Shown: positions 44,332 to 53,262, counted from the stretch's first letter. The stretch: DNA of 64,000 nucleotides from Vibrio cyclitrophicus (GCA_023206055.1 CP065367.1:744001-808000); one strand, 5' to 3'. Notes: generated by a model not told the origin, from the letters alone. A program made the numbers and translations.

Positions 44332-44375
44332 GGCCAATAAAGCTCGTTTGATTTCATTGAGTCGCTTTATTGGTC
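44332..44375 (+). terminator. Hairpin between the fhuF-type and fhuC-like genes
   Basis: CCAATAAAGC (44334-44343) pairs with GCTTTATTGG (44364-44373), extended by GG/TC. It has a 20-base loop and no T run, so it is perhaps an attenuator or stability element between the two genes. Confidence 0.4.
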
Positions 44376-44391
44376 TAGACACAGGACTGAC

Positions 44392-45177
44392 ATGTTTCAG
44401 CTTTCAAACATCAAAATTGTTCGTGATGAACGAACCATTCTTTCAATTGAAGACCTTACTATTCCGACCAATGAACTCACTGTCGTACTTGGCCATAATG
44501 GTTCAGGTAAATCTACACTCGTTAATTTGCTATCAGGGCAGATGTTACCGGATCATGGCAGCGTTGAATTAGACGGTACTTCTCTTTCTTCATTAAAAAG
44601 CAAAGACTTAGCTAAGAAGATTGCGTATTTACCGCAAAAACTCCCAGCTTCTGCTGGCTTAACCGTCGAAGAACTGGTTCGTTTAGGCCGCTTTCCATGG
44701 CGAGGCGCATTAGGCCGTTGGAATTCAGAAGATAAATCGATCATCCAACAAGCAATGGAAAGAACTGGGGTTACTGAATTCTCACAAGCATTAGCGGATG
44801 ATTTGTCTGGTGGTGAACGTCAACGTGCATGGGTTTCTATGCTACTGGCTCAACAGTCTCCGGTATTGATCCTTGATGAGCCGACCTCTGCATTGGATGT
44901 TCATCATCAATTTCAACTGATGGGCTTACTGTCGGAACTCAACAAAAAAGAAGATGTTGGGGTGATCGTTATTTTACACGACTTGAATCTTGCGCTGCGC
45001 TACGCGACACACATCGTTGCTTTAAAGAAAGGTCAGATCGCATTTGAAGGCAGTGCCGATAAGTTACTCGATGAACAGGCATTATCGGCACTGTATGAGT
45101 CCCCTATCCGACTGATCGACCACCCAGTTCCAGCCAAAACAGCCGCAAGCGAAAAAGTCGCCGTGGTCTGCGAATAG
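44392..45177 (+). CDS. fhuC: FhuC-like siderophore ABC ATPase
   Basis: A 261-residue ABC ATPase with Walker A GHNGSGKST, Q-loop YLPQKLPASAGLTVEELV, signature LSGGERQRAWVSML, Walker B VLILDEPTSALD and switch His in VILHDLNLALRYA. It resembles FhuC/FepC-type ATPases and is the only ATPase in the locus, so it should energise the FhuB-like permease encoded in the opposite direction 5 kb away. The ATG at 44392 follows AGGA at seven bases. A bidirectional terminator comes after it. Confidence 0.92.
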   Translation: MFQLSNIKIVRDERTILSIEDLTIPTNELTVVLGHNGSGKSTLVNLLSGQMLPDHGSVELDGTSLSSLKSKDLAKKIAYLPQKLPASAGLTVEELVRLGRFPWRGALGRWNSEDKSIIQQAMERTGVTEFSQALADDLSGGERQRAWVSMLLAQQSPVLILDEPTSALDVHHQFQLMGLLSELNKKEDVGVIVILHDLNLALRYATHIVALKKGQIAFEGSADKLLDEQALSALYESPIRLIDHPVPAKTAASEKVAVVCE

Positions 45178-45216
45178 CTTATATTCTGACAGTTAAACCC
45201 AAACGCTGAACATTAG

Positions 45217-45251
45217 AAAGGCCATTGAAATTCATCACTTCAATGGCCTTT
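45217..45251. terminator. Bidirectional terminator between fhuC and the MFS gene
   Basis: AAAGGCCATTGAA (45217-45229) and TTCAATGGCCTTT (45239-45251) form a perfect 13-bp stem with a 9-base loop and T/A tails on both sides, serving both convergent genes. Confidence 0.85.
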
Positions 45252-45283
45252 TCTGTTTAAATTCGCTAACTAATTCTAACTCA

Positions 45284-46477
45284 CTAGCTAAGCTGAGAAT
45301 CTCTGGCTTCTTGGCTACTAAAGCCACGCAAAATGTTAAACAGGGTAATCAATGTGAACAGCATGATGACGAGCGATAAATGCCACGCTTCTCCTAGCCC
45401 TAATTGAACTAACCCCATACTCACCATGGAAGACACCACCATCTGCCCGCCGCCAGACATCGCAGCCGCCGCGCCTGCATTCTTCTTATAAGGCAACATC
45501 ACTAATGCCTGAGCACAAGGTAACGCAATACCATTACCAAGGATCATCAAGAACTGACCAAGCATGAGATATAAAGGATCGAGTGGACAGAAGAACAGCC
45601 ACAACGCCGCAGCAACGTGCAATACAGGCGTGCATAACAGAGTTTTCTTGTTACCAAGCATAGGGCGAATACGGTTACATAAGCTTGTTCCACCTAGCAT
45701 ACCTAATGCAGGAATCACCGCCCACATCGCGTATTCATCTGACGTCATGCCGATCTGGTTCTGCATGATAAACGGCATCACCGACACAGTAGTGATCATC
45801 AAGCTAAAGTTAAGCCAACCGATACTCGCGAAGCTCATAAAATAACGAGAAGTGAGTAGCTCTTTATATTGAGAAACCATTTTCTTCGGTGAAGGAATAG
45901 CCGAAACCTGAGTAACAGTTTCTTTAAACTTGAACGCCAATACCACCCAAGCCACTGATACATAGCCAAGTAGTGAGATAAACACCATACTCCAGCCAAA
46001 ATGGAAGTTAATAAAGCCGCCGATAACGGGCGCAATCAAAGGTGTAATAGACGCAACCATTGCAATGTAAGACATCGCGAGCGGTAAATCTGCCCCACTG
46101 AATCGGTCTCGCGTGGAAGCACGAGCAAGTACCGCGCAACAACCAGTACCTAAGCCTTGCAGGAATCGCCCCATCACCATACTGGTAAACGAGTGGCTGA
46201 AGAAGATGATCATCAATAGTCCCAGCATGGCGATCAACAGGCCACTCAACAGTACCTTCTTACGTCCCAAAGCATCGGAAATAGGGCCATAAATAAACTG
46301 GGAAGGACCGAAGCCTAATAAATACACACTCACCAAAAGCTGCGCTTGTTCTAGCGAGACATCAAAATCTTTCGCGATCCAAGGTAAAGAAGGGAACACC
46401 AAGCCCATACTGAGCTGGCCAATACTGATGACCAAACACGCAAGTAAGATCGATTTAAAATCAAATCTACGACTCAT
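45284..46477 (-). CDS. MFS multidrug efflux transporter, EmrD/Bcr-like
   Basis: A 397-residue, 12-helix MFS protein of the DHA1 group. MGLVFPSLPWIAKDFDVSLE leads to LLGFGPSQFIYGPISDALGR (motif A, G-x-x-D-x-x-G-R/K), and RASTRDRFSGADLPLAMSYI with VASITPLIAPVIGGF is the antiporter motif C region. It exports drugs or other toxic compounds against protons. EmrD of E. coli is the nearest I know. Because it is next to the siderophore locus, export of a siderophore is imaginable, but no biosynthesis genes are present. The start ATG at 46477 begins MSRRFDFKSILLACL. Confidence 0.9.
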   Translation of the reverse strand: MSRRFDFKSILLACLVISIGQLSMGLVFPSLPWIAKDFDVSLEQAQLLVSVYLLGFGPSQFIYGPISDALGRKKVLLSGLLIAMLGLLMIIFFSHSFTSMVMGRFLQGLGTGCCAVLARASTRDRFSGADLPLAMSYIAMVASITPLIAPVIGGFINFHFGWSMVFISLLGYVSVAWVVLAFKFKETVTQVSAIPSPKKMVSQYKELLTSRYFMSFASIGWLNFSLMITTVSVMPFIMQNQIGMTSDEYAMWAVIPALGMLGGTSLCNRIRPMLGNKKTLLCTPVLHVAAALWLFFCPLDPLYLMLGQFLMILGNGIALPCAQALVMLPYKKNAGAAAAMSGGGQMVVSSMVSMGLVQLGLGEAWHLSLVIMLFTLITLFNILRGFSSQEARDSQLS

Positions 46478-46747
46478 CGTTTAATTCGTCCATTCGAGGA
46501 AAAATCGTGCGTATCTAACTCACAACATAAAAACTGAGAAAATAGCAAAAATGCTGCTGGCGAGTTGTTCATAATGCTCCGACGGGATCTAATAGAGAAA
46601 GGCACAGTAAACATACGTGAGCTTGTATAATCATACAATAGGCGTTCAGCTAAATATGTGAATAGTCACTTTTCAGCAACCTCGGCTTTCCGCCTACCGG
46701 TCATAGGCGCTAGACTAAGACTAGATGCTCATAATCAAGGGACTTCA

Positions 46748-47833
46748 ATGAACACTCATCACCGTATTTTTTCATGTGCTTTGGCGCTGCTTGCCTCTGG
46801 TCCTATAACGTCAGCCTTTGCGTGGCAGGCAGAAAAGATCACTGACGGACTCGTGATCCCTTGGGGTTTAGTTTATGTCAACGATAAGTCCATGCTAGTC
46901 ACCGAAAAATCAGGCGTCATTAAACATGTCGATTTAAAAACAGGTGATCAAAGCACACTGTTCAGGCTGCCCAATGTTTGGGCTAAAGGTCAAGGTGGAT
47001 TATTGGATATCGCACTCTCTCCTTTTGAAAGCGGTAAGTTCTACGTCACTTACAGTAAGGACGTCGATGGTGAAGGCGTAACGACACTGGCCTCTGCTAA
47101 TTACAACAATAGTGAAATCACCAATTGGACAGACGTGTTTGTGTCGAAATCCAGAACGGACACCGGACGTCACTTTGGCAGCCGTATCACCTTTGATGAT
47201 AGCCACCTGTATTTTTCAATCGGCGACCGTGGTGATCGAGACAACGGCCAAAACACCATGACTCACGCTGGCTCAATATTACGGTTGAATGCCGATGGAA
47301 GTACACCAAGCGATAATCCATTCGCGGATAACAGCAAGGTGCTCAATGAAATTTGGAGCTTTGGTCATCGTAATCCACAAGGGCTACATTACGATTTCCC
47401 GACTCAGAAGCTTTGGTCGATTGAACACGGTCCGCGTGGTGGTGATGAAATTAACCTCATAAAAGCAGGTGCCAACTACGGGTGGCCAGTCACATCACAC
47501 GGAAAAGAGTATTGGGGCCCTATCAGCGTTGGTGAATCTGAAACCAAAGATGGTATTGAAGCACCTAAAAGAGTCTATGTCCCTTCAATCGCACCGGGAA
47601 GTTTGATCGTCTACCAAGGCGAGAAATACCCAGAACTGCAAGGTAAACTGTTGGCAGGGGCACTCAAACTTACCCACATCAATATCGTCACAGTCAACGA
47701 GCAAGGTGAGGCAATAAAAGAAGAGCGCATTTTAGGAGACTTAGGTGAGAGAATTAGAGACATCGAAACCTCACCAAACGGTGACATCTATTTTAGTACT
47801 GATAACGGCAACCTTTACCGACTGAAAAAATAG
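46748..47833 (+). CDS. PQQ-dependent sugar dehydrogenase (soluble aldose dehydrogenase type)
   Basis: A 361-residue periplasmic six-bladed propeller. A signal peptide ends about TSAFA/WQ. Then come KITDGLVIPWGLVYVNDKSM, GQGGLLDIALSP, HFGSRITFDDSHLYFSIGDR, WSFGHRNPQGLHYDFPTQKL with SIEHGPRGGDEIN, and NYGWPVTSHGKEYWGP: the catalytic His (HFGSR), Arg and calcium/PQQ residues of the YliI/GdhB family. It oxidises aldose sugars, passing electrons to quinone or cytochrome. The ATG at 46748 has AAGGGA six bases upstream; the longer frame to 46658 is not supported. No PQQ synthesis genes are here, so the cofactor may be imported or made elsewhere. Confidence 0.9.
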   Translation: MNTHHRIFSCALALLASGPITSAFAWQAEKITDGLVIPWGLVYVNDKSMLVTEKSGVIKHVDLKTGDQSTLFRLPNVWAKGQGGLLDIALSPFESGKFYVTYSKDVDGEGVTTLASANYNNSEITNWTDVFVSKSRTDTGRHFGSRITFDDSHLYFSIGDRGDRDNGQNTMTHAGSILRLNADGSTPSDNPFADNSKVLNEIWSFGHRNPQGLHYDFPTQKLWSIEHGPRGGDEINLIKAGANYGWPVTSHGKEYWGPISVGESETKDGIEAPKRVYVPSIAPGSLIVYQGEKYPELQGKLLAGALKLTHINIVTVNEQGEAIKEERILGDLGERIRDIETSPNGDIYFSTDNGNLYRLKK

Positions 47834-48281
47834 CCTGACCCTCTTTAAAATAGAGACACGATACTGACAACGAAATTTCTAAATACAAGCCGTTAAAACT
47901 GGGCTCAAAGTCCAAATAGCGGCTTACTCACTACAAAATAAAATGTACCAAAACAGTGCAACAACTCTAATTTCGTCATCAAACATACCTATGTTTTTCA
48001 CAAAAACGACAAGAAATCACCATACAACTGTAACTCCATGATATTTAAGGAATGCAAAGTTTGACTACCCCCAAGTTTCTGCAACCTTTCCCTATGTATT
48101 CGATTGACTATCCCCTGATTTGATTTAGACTCGTTTCCGGCTAGAAAGAAAGTTCTTTGTATATAAACATTTCGTTGGATTACTAGTAACCCCGTTGTGT
48201 TGTACGCAATAGCAATAAACTTTTCCGCGCTATCAGTGCCACAATTGGCTCAAAATAAAAATTTAATTTTAGGATATCATC
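47834..48281 (+). other. Long leader region before the cold-shock gene
   Basis: About 450 bases without a credible gene. The promoter-proximal part holds TTGACT at 48104-48109 and TAGACT at 48126-48131 with a 16-base spacer, which would give an mRNA leader of roughly 140 bases, typical of cspA-type genes whose leaders act as thermosensors. Before 48060 I see nothing specific. Confidence 0.55.
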
Positions 48282-48491
48282 ATGTCTAACACAGTTACTG
48301 GTACAGTAAAGTGGTTCAACGAAACTAAAGGCTTCGGCTTCATTCAACAAGAAAACGGCCCAGACGTATTCGCACACTTCTCTGCTATCACAGGCGACGG
48401 TTTCAAAACTCTTGCTGAAGGCCAAAAAGTTGAGTTCGTAGTATCTCAAGGTCAAAAAGGCCCACAAGCTGACAGCATCAAAGTACTTTAA
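48282..48491 (+). CDS. CspA-family cold-shock protein
   Basis: A 69-residue OB-fold RNA chaperone: TGTVKWFNETKGFGFIQQEN holds RNP1 (KGFGFI) and PDVFAHFSAI is RNP2. It ends with GPQADSIKVL, the standard CspA ending. It melts mRNA structure in the cold or in general growth. AGGATATC precedes the ATG at 48282. A strong terminator lies just after. Whether it is the cold-inducible or a constitutive paralogue cannot be told, though the long leader favours cold or post-transcriptional regulation. Confidence 0.95.
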   Translation: MSNTVTGTVKWFNETKGFGFIQQENGPDVFAHFSAITGDGFKTLAEGQKVEFVVSQGQKGPQADSIKVL

Positions 48492-48513
48492 TTTAGTATT
48501 TTAAAGCTTTCTA

Positions 48514-48544
48514 AAAATAGCCAGCCTCTGCTGGCTATTTTTTT
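48514..48544 (+). terminator. Terminator of the cold-shock gene
   Basis: AATAGCCAGC (48517-48526), CTCT loop, GCTGGCTATT (48531-48540) followed by TTTT: a strong intrinsic terminator. Confidence 0.93.
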
Positions 48545-48608
48545 ACCCGCTATTCAGAGATTTAAGGTAATATTCCCCTTCACTATTTCTACCTAAGACA
48601 CCCCCTCA

Positions 48609-49148
48609 ATGGCTCTTAAACCGACAATCTACAAGTTTCGTATCTCTTTAACCGATATGAATCGCGACTATTACGACTCTTTTAATCTAACGGTTGCACA
48701 ACACCCTTCAGAAACAGAACAGCGAATGATGGCTCGTATCATGGCTTTCTGTATCAATGCGTCTCCTGAACTTGAGTTCACTAAAGGGTTGTCTAGCATT
48801 GAAGAACCCGATTTATGGCAGAAATCGTTAGATGATCAAATTCTAGAATGGGTTGATGTGGGCGAACCGGATCCAGAACGTGTTAAGAAGGCAACTCGCC
48901 TATCTAAATCAGTGCGTGTATTCAGCTTCAACACCAAGTCGAACGTTTGGTGGGAGCAGAACAAAGGTAAGTTCGGTTACCTAAAAGCTCAAATCGTTCG
49001 TTTGGATAACGAAGGTATCGAGCAATTAGCCGCAATGACACAACGCACAATGGATCTTTCAGTAATGCTGTCAGGTAACTCTGCTTTCGTAAATAGCGAC
49101 ACGCAATCAGCTGAAGTAACGTGGGAAGAGCTACAGAGTAATGACTGA
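48609..49148 (+). CDS. yaeQ: YaeQ family protein
   Basis: A 179-residue YaeQ protein: MALKPTIYKFRISLTDMNRD with YYDSFNLTVAQHPSETEQRM is the well-conserved start, and EPDLWQKSLDDQILEWVDVG with EPDPERVKKATRLSKSV lies mid-protein. Structures show a PD-(D/E)xK nuclease-like fold, and an early link to RfaH-independent haemolysin expression was proposed, but the function is unknown. Its 3' end overlaps the next gene by 8 bases, so the two are probably translated together. Length and sequence are typical for gamma-proteobacteria. Confidence 0.95.
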   Translation: MALKPTIYKFRISLTDMNRDYYDSFNLTVAQHPSETEQRMMARIMAFCINASPELEFTKGLSSIEEPDLWQKSLDDQILEWVDVGEPDPERVKKATRLSKSVRVFSFNTKSNVWWEQNKGKFGYLKAQIVRLDNEGIEQLAAMTQRTMDLSVMLSGNSAFVNSDTQSAEVTWEELQSND

Positions 49149-49740
49149 GCTACCAACTAACAGTCAGCAGAAACTTGAAGCAAACCAGCAAGCCAAAACT
49201 AAACTCTACGTTTGTTTGAAAGAGTCTGGTTTAGACTCAGTAACTGCGATTGCGACAGATTTTGAAAAAGAGCTAGCGTCTTTTATCGACGCAAATCATG
49301 CCCTGTTTAAACACGCTTGTGAGAATAAGCCTGATAACTCGTCGCGTCAGACATTGCTTGGCTTGTTGACCAAAGAGCATATCGATGCAAGCTATCGTTT
49401 TGAGAGTAATAAAGACGCTAACGAAGCGATGCAAAGTGTCTTCGATAATACAGTAGGCAGTGAGCACGGCGACAAGTTTCAAAACTCTAACGCTCAGCAG
49501 TTAAAATTAGTGACGCATTTATGGTTGTTCATTCAAGGACGACTAGGAATGGATTACAGCCTAGCCAATGATCATGCTGCTGTAGCCGCGACGCTACTGT
49601 CTCGCATTTCGAGAAGCAGTGATGATGAGATTCGCGTAGAGTTCATGGCGAGTTTTTATGATGGCTTGAACATCTATCAAGCAGAGAACAAACCATCTGG
49701 TATTGTTCATCACTTAAAGCGTTTGTTTAATCTTTCTTAA
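49141..49740 (+). CDS. Unknown protein translationally coupled to yaeQ
   Basis: A 199-residue cytoplasmic protein without a family that I recognise. It is mostly helical, mildly acidic, with few cysteines and no membrane segment. Motif-like stretches are TLLGLLTKEHIDASYRFESN and LFIQGRLGMDYSLANDHAAV. The start ATG at 49141 lies inside the yaeQ 3' end (8-base overlap) and a GAAGAGCTACAGAG sequence supplies the ribosome site. Co-translation suggests that it works with YaeQ. I can offer no reaction. Confidence 0.75.
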   Translation: MTELPTNSQQKLEANQQAKTKLYVCLKESGLDSVTAIATDFEKELASFIDANHALFKHACENKPDNSSRQTLLGLLTKEHIDASYRFESNKDANEAMQSVFDNTVGSEHGDKFQNSNAQQLKLVTHLWLFIQGRLGMDYSLANDHAAVAATLLSRISRSSDDEIRVEFMASFYDGLNIYQAENKPSGIVHHLKRLFNLS

Positions 49741-49828
49741 GTATTCCACCAGCTGCTGTATCCAAGTTGCGCTTTACACCCTGTAGAGCGCATCTATTTC
49801 CAACCACCGTTTCCATTATCAATTATTC

Positions 49829-50120
49829 GCATAAGAGCAGATTCCCTATTACGCTCGTTCCTCACTTTAGGGAATGACGAATGTGTGTGCTCCAAATTTA
49901 TTGAGTGCGTTTCACCTAAACACTTACACAGATAAACAGACATACAAAATATCCCCTCTATTCTCAGATACACCTGGATAAACTCGTCGAAACACTTCTG
50001 CATTAACACGCCAATATTCTTCGTCATCCCCGAGAAAGAGGGACGACTGAGTCGGGGATCTCATACGAAATCAGAAAACCACACTTACTAACAGATTCCC
50101 TACTCGCTCATTCTCAATCA
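49829..50120. repeat. Cluster of three related GTCATyCCC-type repeats
   Basis: Copy 1 (49829-49879, minus orientation) reads on its own strand CGTCATTCCCTAAAGTGAGG, then ACGAGCGTAATAGGGAATCT. Copy 2 (50022-50067, plus) reads CGTCATCCCCGAGAAAGAGG, then GACGACTGAGTCGGGGATCT. Copy 3 (about 50091-50120, minus, partial) starts AGATTCCCTACTCGCTCA. Copies 1 and 2 face away from each other around about 140 bases. Each is itself partly palindromic (TCCC...GGGA). They look like a dispersed intergenic repeat family. Confidence 0.65.
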
Positions 50121-50149
50121 TTGTAATTAACTTTACTACAAGTACAAAA

Positions 50150-50171
50150 AAGCCCCGCGAGTGCGAGGCTT
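50150..50171 (-). terminator. Terminator of folE
   Basis: On the minus strand AAGCCTCGC, loop ACTC, GCGGGGCTT followed by TTTTTG (plus 50150-50171). There is one mismatch in the stem. It is about 60 bases past the folE stop. Confidence 0.8.
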
Positions 50172-50228
50172 AGAATCTTGGTTGTCGATTTACTGAGGCT
50201 AAATCGTACTTATCACATCACAAGGCAA

Positions 50229-50882
50229 TTAACGCAGGCCGTGTAAGAACTCGTGGCGCGTTGCTGGGTTTGATCTGAAAATACCGCCCAGAGCTGTCGT
50301 TGTCGTCTCGCTGGTTGCGTCCATTACACCGCGAGATTTAACGCAATAGTGAACCGCATCCATGGTTACAGCAACGTCATCAGTTTCGAGTAACGTTTGA
50401 AGTGCAACAAGGATCTGCTGAGTCATACGCTCTTGAACTTGTGGGCGCTGAGCAAAGAATCGAACAATACGGTTAATCTTTGAAAGGCCGATAATTTTCC
50501 CACGAGGGATATAAGCGACCGCAGTCTTACCATCAATCGTCACTAAGTGGTGCTCACAAGTACTGGTCACGGTAATGTCTTTTACACGTACCATCTCACG
50601 AACGCCCATCTTGTTTTCAATTACAGTAATTTTAGGGAAATTGGCGTAATCCAAACCAGAGAAAATTTCATCCACGTACATTTTGGCAATACGTTGCGGT
50701 GTTTCTTCCAGACTATCGTCCGTAAGATCAAGTTCAAGGAGAGTGAGAATCTCACGCATATGGTATTCAATTCGTTCCTTTTTCTCTTCTCGGCTAACCT
50801 GGTTTGGACTCATTGGCGTCTCTAAACCACGGCTTGCTAGCGCATCTTTAACCAACTTCGCTGATTCGCTAAGACCTGACAT
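50229..50882 (-). CDS. folE: GTP cyclohydrolase I
   Basis: A 217-residue enzyme converting GTP to 7,8-dihydroneopterin triphosphate, the first step of folate synthesis. The zinc ligands are in TSTCEHHLVTIDGKTAVAYI (C, H) and MDAVHYCVKSRGVMD (C); GKIIGLSKINRIVRFFAQRP with QVQERMT is the substrate pocket. MSGLSESAKLVKDALASRGL is the family-like start, with AGGAAG before the ATG at 50882; the longer frame to 50954 is not supported. It is divergent from moeA with about 215 bases between starts, a typical pterin/molybdopterin neighbourhood. Confidence 0.96.
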   Translation of the reverse strand: MSGLSESAKLVKDALASRGLETPMSPNQVSREEKKERIEYHMREILTLLELDLTDDSLEETPQRIAKMYVDEIFSGLDYANFPKITVIENKMGVREMVRVKDITVTSTCEHHLVTIDGKTAVAYIPRGKIIGLSKINRIVRFFAQRPQVQERMTQQILVALQTLLETDDVAVTMDAVHYCVKSRGVMDATSETTTTALGGIFRSNPATRHEFLHGLR

Positions 50883-51096
50883 TGAACTTCCTCTTTTATT
50901 ACCCCTTCTGGATGGCAAACAAGGATACTCGGAATTTTGAATAAATACACCCATATTTTAAGGGAGGTCATTATTTACGGGGCTTAAACTGTGCTAGAGT
51001 GGCTAGAATTTCGTTGGCGAATCAGGTGTTCTGATCACTTTCAATCACCATTGCTAACCACAAAATCAAAACAATAACGATCAAAGGATTTCAATT

Positions 51097-52332
51097 ATGG
51101 GCTGCTGCGACGCTCCGGGCTTAATGCCAATTGAAGAAGCACTAGATAAGCTGCTGTCACCAATCAAACCAATCCAAACAACCCTGACTCTGCCACTTGC
51201 AGATGCATTGGGTTACGTACTTGCTGAAGATATTCTTTCCCCTATTTTCGTACCTCCTTTTGATAACTCAGCAATGGACGGCTATGCACTGCGCTTAGCA
51301 GACCTTGAGAACGGTAAAGTGCTACCATTAGCAGGCAAATCTTTTGCAGGCCAGCCATTCGAAGGTGAATGGCCAAGCAATACCTGTATTCGCATTATGA
51401 CTGGCGCAAAAATCCCTGAAGGTTGTGACGCTGTCATCATGCAAGAAAATACTGTCGAAACTGACGGTGGTATTGAGATTCAACAAGACGACATCAAGCT
51501 GAACAACAATATTCGCCCTACTGGTGATGACATCAAACAAGGTGATATCGTTCTTAGCCGAGGTGAACGTTTAACACCTCGCGACATTCCAATGATCGCC
51601 TCACTCGGTGTGAGCCACGTGACTGTTGCGCACAAACCTAAAGTCGCTTTCTTCTCGACCGGTGATGAGCTAAAACCGTTAGGTCAACCGCTTGAAGATG
51701 GTCAAATCTACGATAGTAACCGCTATGGCATTAAACCGCTGATCGAAGCATTCGGTTGTGAAGCGATTGATCTAGGCATCATCCCCGATTGCCCTGCAAC
51801 GCTTAAAGAAACCTTTGTAAAAGCTCAAGAGTTAGCAGATGTTGTCGTGACATCTGGTGGTGTAAGCGTTGGTGAAGCAGATTACACCAAAGATATTCTT
51901 GAAGAACTTGGCGAAATCGGCTTTTGGAAACTGGCAATCAAACCGGGCAAGCCATTTGCATTCGGTGAATTGGATGATGCGTGGTTCTGTGGCCTACCGG
52001 GCAACCCAGTATCTGCAATGATGACGATGTATGTTTTGGTTCAACCGATGTTGGCTAAACTGGCAGGTCACACAGCATGGACGGCACCAGAGTCGATCCC
52101 TGCTATTACTAAATCTGCATTCAAAAAAGGCCCAGGCCGTACTGATTACCAACGTGGTATCTACTCGATTGAAAACGGTCAGTTTGTCGTAGAAACAACA
52201 GGCAACCAAAGTTCAGGCACTTTCCGCTCAATGAGCTTAGCAAACTGCTTTGTGGTTCTAGAGCGTGAACGTGGCCGTGTTGAAGTTGGTGAAACGGTTC
52301 AGATCCAACTGTTTAACTCGACGCTTTACTAA
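51097..52332 (+). CDS. moeA: Molybdopterin molybdotransferase MoeA
   Basis: A 411-residue enzyme inserting molybdenum into adenylylated molybdopterin. FDNSAMDGYALRLADLENGK, RIMTGAKIPEGCDAVIMQEN, DIPMIASLGVSHVTVAHKPK, VVTSGGVSVGEADYTKDILE and FCGLPGNPVSAMMTMYVLVQ are the conserved MoeA blocks, including the MoCF (GGVS) and PGNPV motifs. AAAGGATTT precedes the ATG at 51097. moeB follows 12 bases after the stop, forming the moeAB operon found in E. coli and vibrios. Length is normal. Confidence 0.97.
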   Translation: MGCCDAPGLMPIEEALDKLLSPIKPIQTTLTLPLADALGYVLAEDILSPIFVPPFDNSAMDGYALRLADLENGKVLPLAGKSFAGQPFEGEWPSNTCIRIMTGAKIPEGCDAVIMQENTVETDGGIEIQQDDIKLNNNIRPTGDDIKQGDIVLSRGERLTPRDIPMIASLGVSHVTVAHKPKVAFFSTGDELKPLGQPLEDGQIYDSNRYGIKPLIEAFGCEAIDLGIIPDCPATLKETFVKAQELADVVVTSGGVSVGEADYTKDILEELGEIGFWKLAIKPGKPFAFGELDDAWFCGLPGNPVSAMMTMYVLVQPMLAKLAGHTAWTAPESIPAITKSAFKKGPGRTDYQRGIYSIENGQFVVETTGNQSSGTFRSMSLANCFVVLERERGRVEVGETVQIQLFNSTLY

Positions 52333-52344
52333 CGAGGCTTACTG

Positions 52345-53094
52345 ATGGAAATACTGTCTGACGCAGAGATGCTTCGCTACAACCGTCAAATCATCCTTAA
52401 ACAGTTTGATTTTGAAGGCCAAGAAGCTCTGAAACAGAGCTCAATCTTGGTTCTGGGTGCCGGTGGCTTGGGTTGTGCCTCTGCTCAATACCTTGCGACT
52501 GCGGGTGTTGGTAAGCTGACACTGATCGACGATGATGTTGTTGAGCTTTCAAACCTGCAGCGACAAGTGCTTCACACCGATGCTGACATTGGTAAGAAGA
52601 AGGTGGATTCTGCCGCTGAGTCTTTACAGGTTTTAAACCCTCACCTGACGATTGAAACTGTCAATCACCGACTTGATGACGAAGCGCTAGCAAGTTTAAT
52701 CGAAGCACACTCTCTTGTTCTTGATGCTAGCGACAACGTTGAAACACGCAATCAATTAAACCGCTTGTGCTACACATCAAAAACACCACTTGTTTCTGGT
52801 GCTGCTATTCGCATGGAAGGTCAGATTAGCGTATTCACTTATCAAGATGAAAACGCACCGTGTTACCAGTGTTTAAGCGCGCTATTTGGTAACGCAGCAC
52901 TGAGTTGTGTTGAAGCAGGCGTTATGGCACCTGTTGTTGGTATGGTAGGCGCTGCTCAAGCTTTGGAAGCGATTAAGGTGATTGCTAAATTCGGGCAGCC
53001 AAAACAAGGCAAACTTTTAATTCTCGATGCCATGTCACACAGTTGGCGCGAAATGAATTTGATGAAGATGCCGGGCTGTTCAGTGTGTCGATAG
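52345..53094 (+). CDS. moeB: Molybdopterin-synthase adenylyltransferase MoeB
   Basis: A 249-residue E1-like enzyme that adenylates the C-terminal glycine of MoaD so that it can be thiocarboxylated. LRYNRQIILKQFDFEGQEAL; the ATP loop VLGAGGLGCASAQYLATAGV; NLQRQVLHTDADIGKKKVDS; and zinc-binding pairs CYQC and CSVC at 170-180 and the end, all as in E. coli MoeB. There is no C-terminal rhodanese domain. It is the second gene of moeAB; a terminator follows. Confidence 0.97.
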   Translation: MEILSDAEMLRYNRQIILKQFDFEGQEALKQSSILVLGAGGLGCASAQYLATAGVGKLTLIDDDVVELSNLQRQVLHTDADIGKKKVDSAAESLQVLNPHLTIETVNHRLDDEALASLIEAHSLVLDASDNVETRNQLNRLCYTSKTPLVSGAAIRMEGQISVFTYQDENAPCYQCLSALFGNAALSCVEAGVMAPVVGMVGAAQALEAIKVIAKFGQPKQGKLLILDAMSHSWREMNLMKMPGCSVCR

Positions 53095-53125
53095 ACTAAA
53101 CCATATCCCCTCCTATCGAGAACCT

Positions 53126-53154
53126 AAGCCTTGACTAAAAGTCAGGGCTTTTTT
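53126..53154 (+). terminator. Terminator of moeAB
   Basis: AAGCC-t-TGAC (53126-53134), TAAAA loop, GTCA-g-GGCTT followed by TTTT. A good intrinsic terminator. Confidence 0.85.
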
Positions 53155-53262
53155 AGGCCTCAACATCAGCGTTTCAAATCGCTTTATCAATTTGAAATAC
53201 TCTATGAGAAATTAGTTTCATTTGAGTTCTCATTTTGAGAATACAATGACAAACCTAAAAAC

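Larger units (their letters stand above)
49741..50228. other. Intergenic region with Vibrio-type repeats
   Basis: Nearly 490 bases between the yaeQ pair and folE with no credible gene. Contents are the three-part repeat cluster (49829-50120) and the folE terminator (50150-50171). Confidence 0.65.

Noticed and set aside
49794..50027. Minus-strand open frame of 77 residues after the yaeQ pair
   Set aside because: It is built from the repeat copy (SFPKVRNERNRES) and has no ribosome site; it is a product of the repeat, not a gene.
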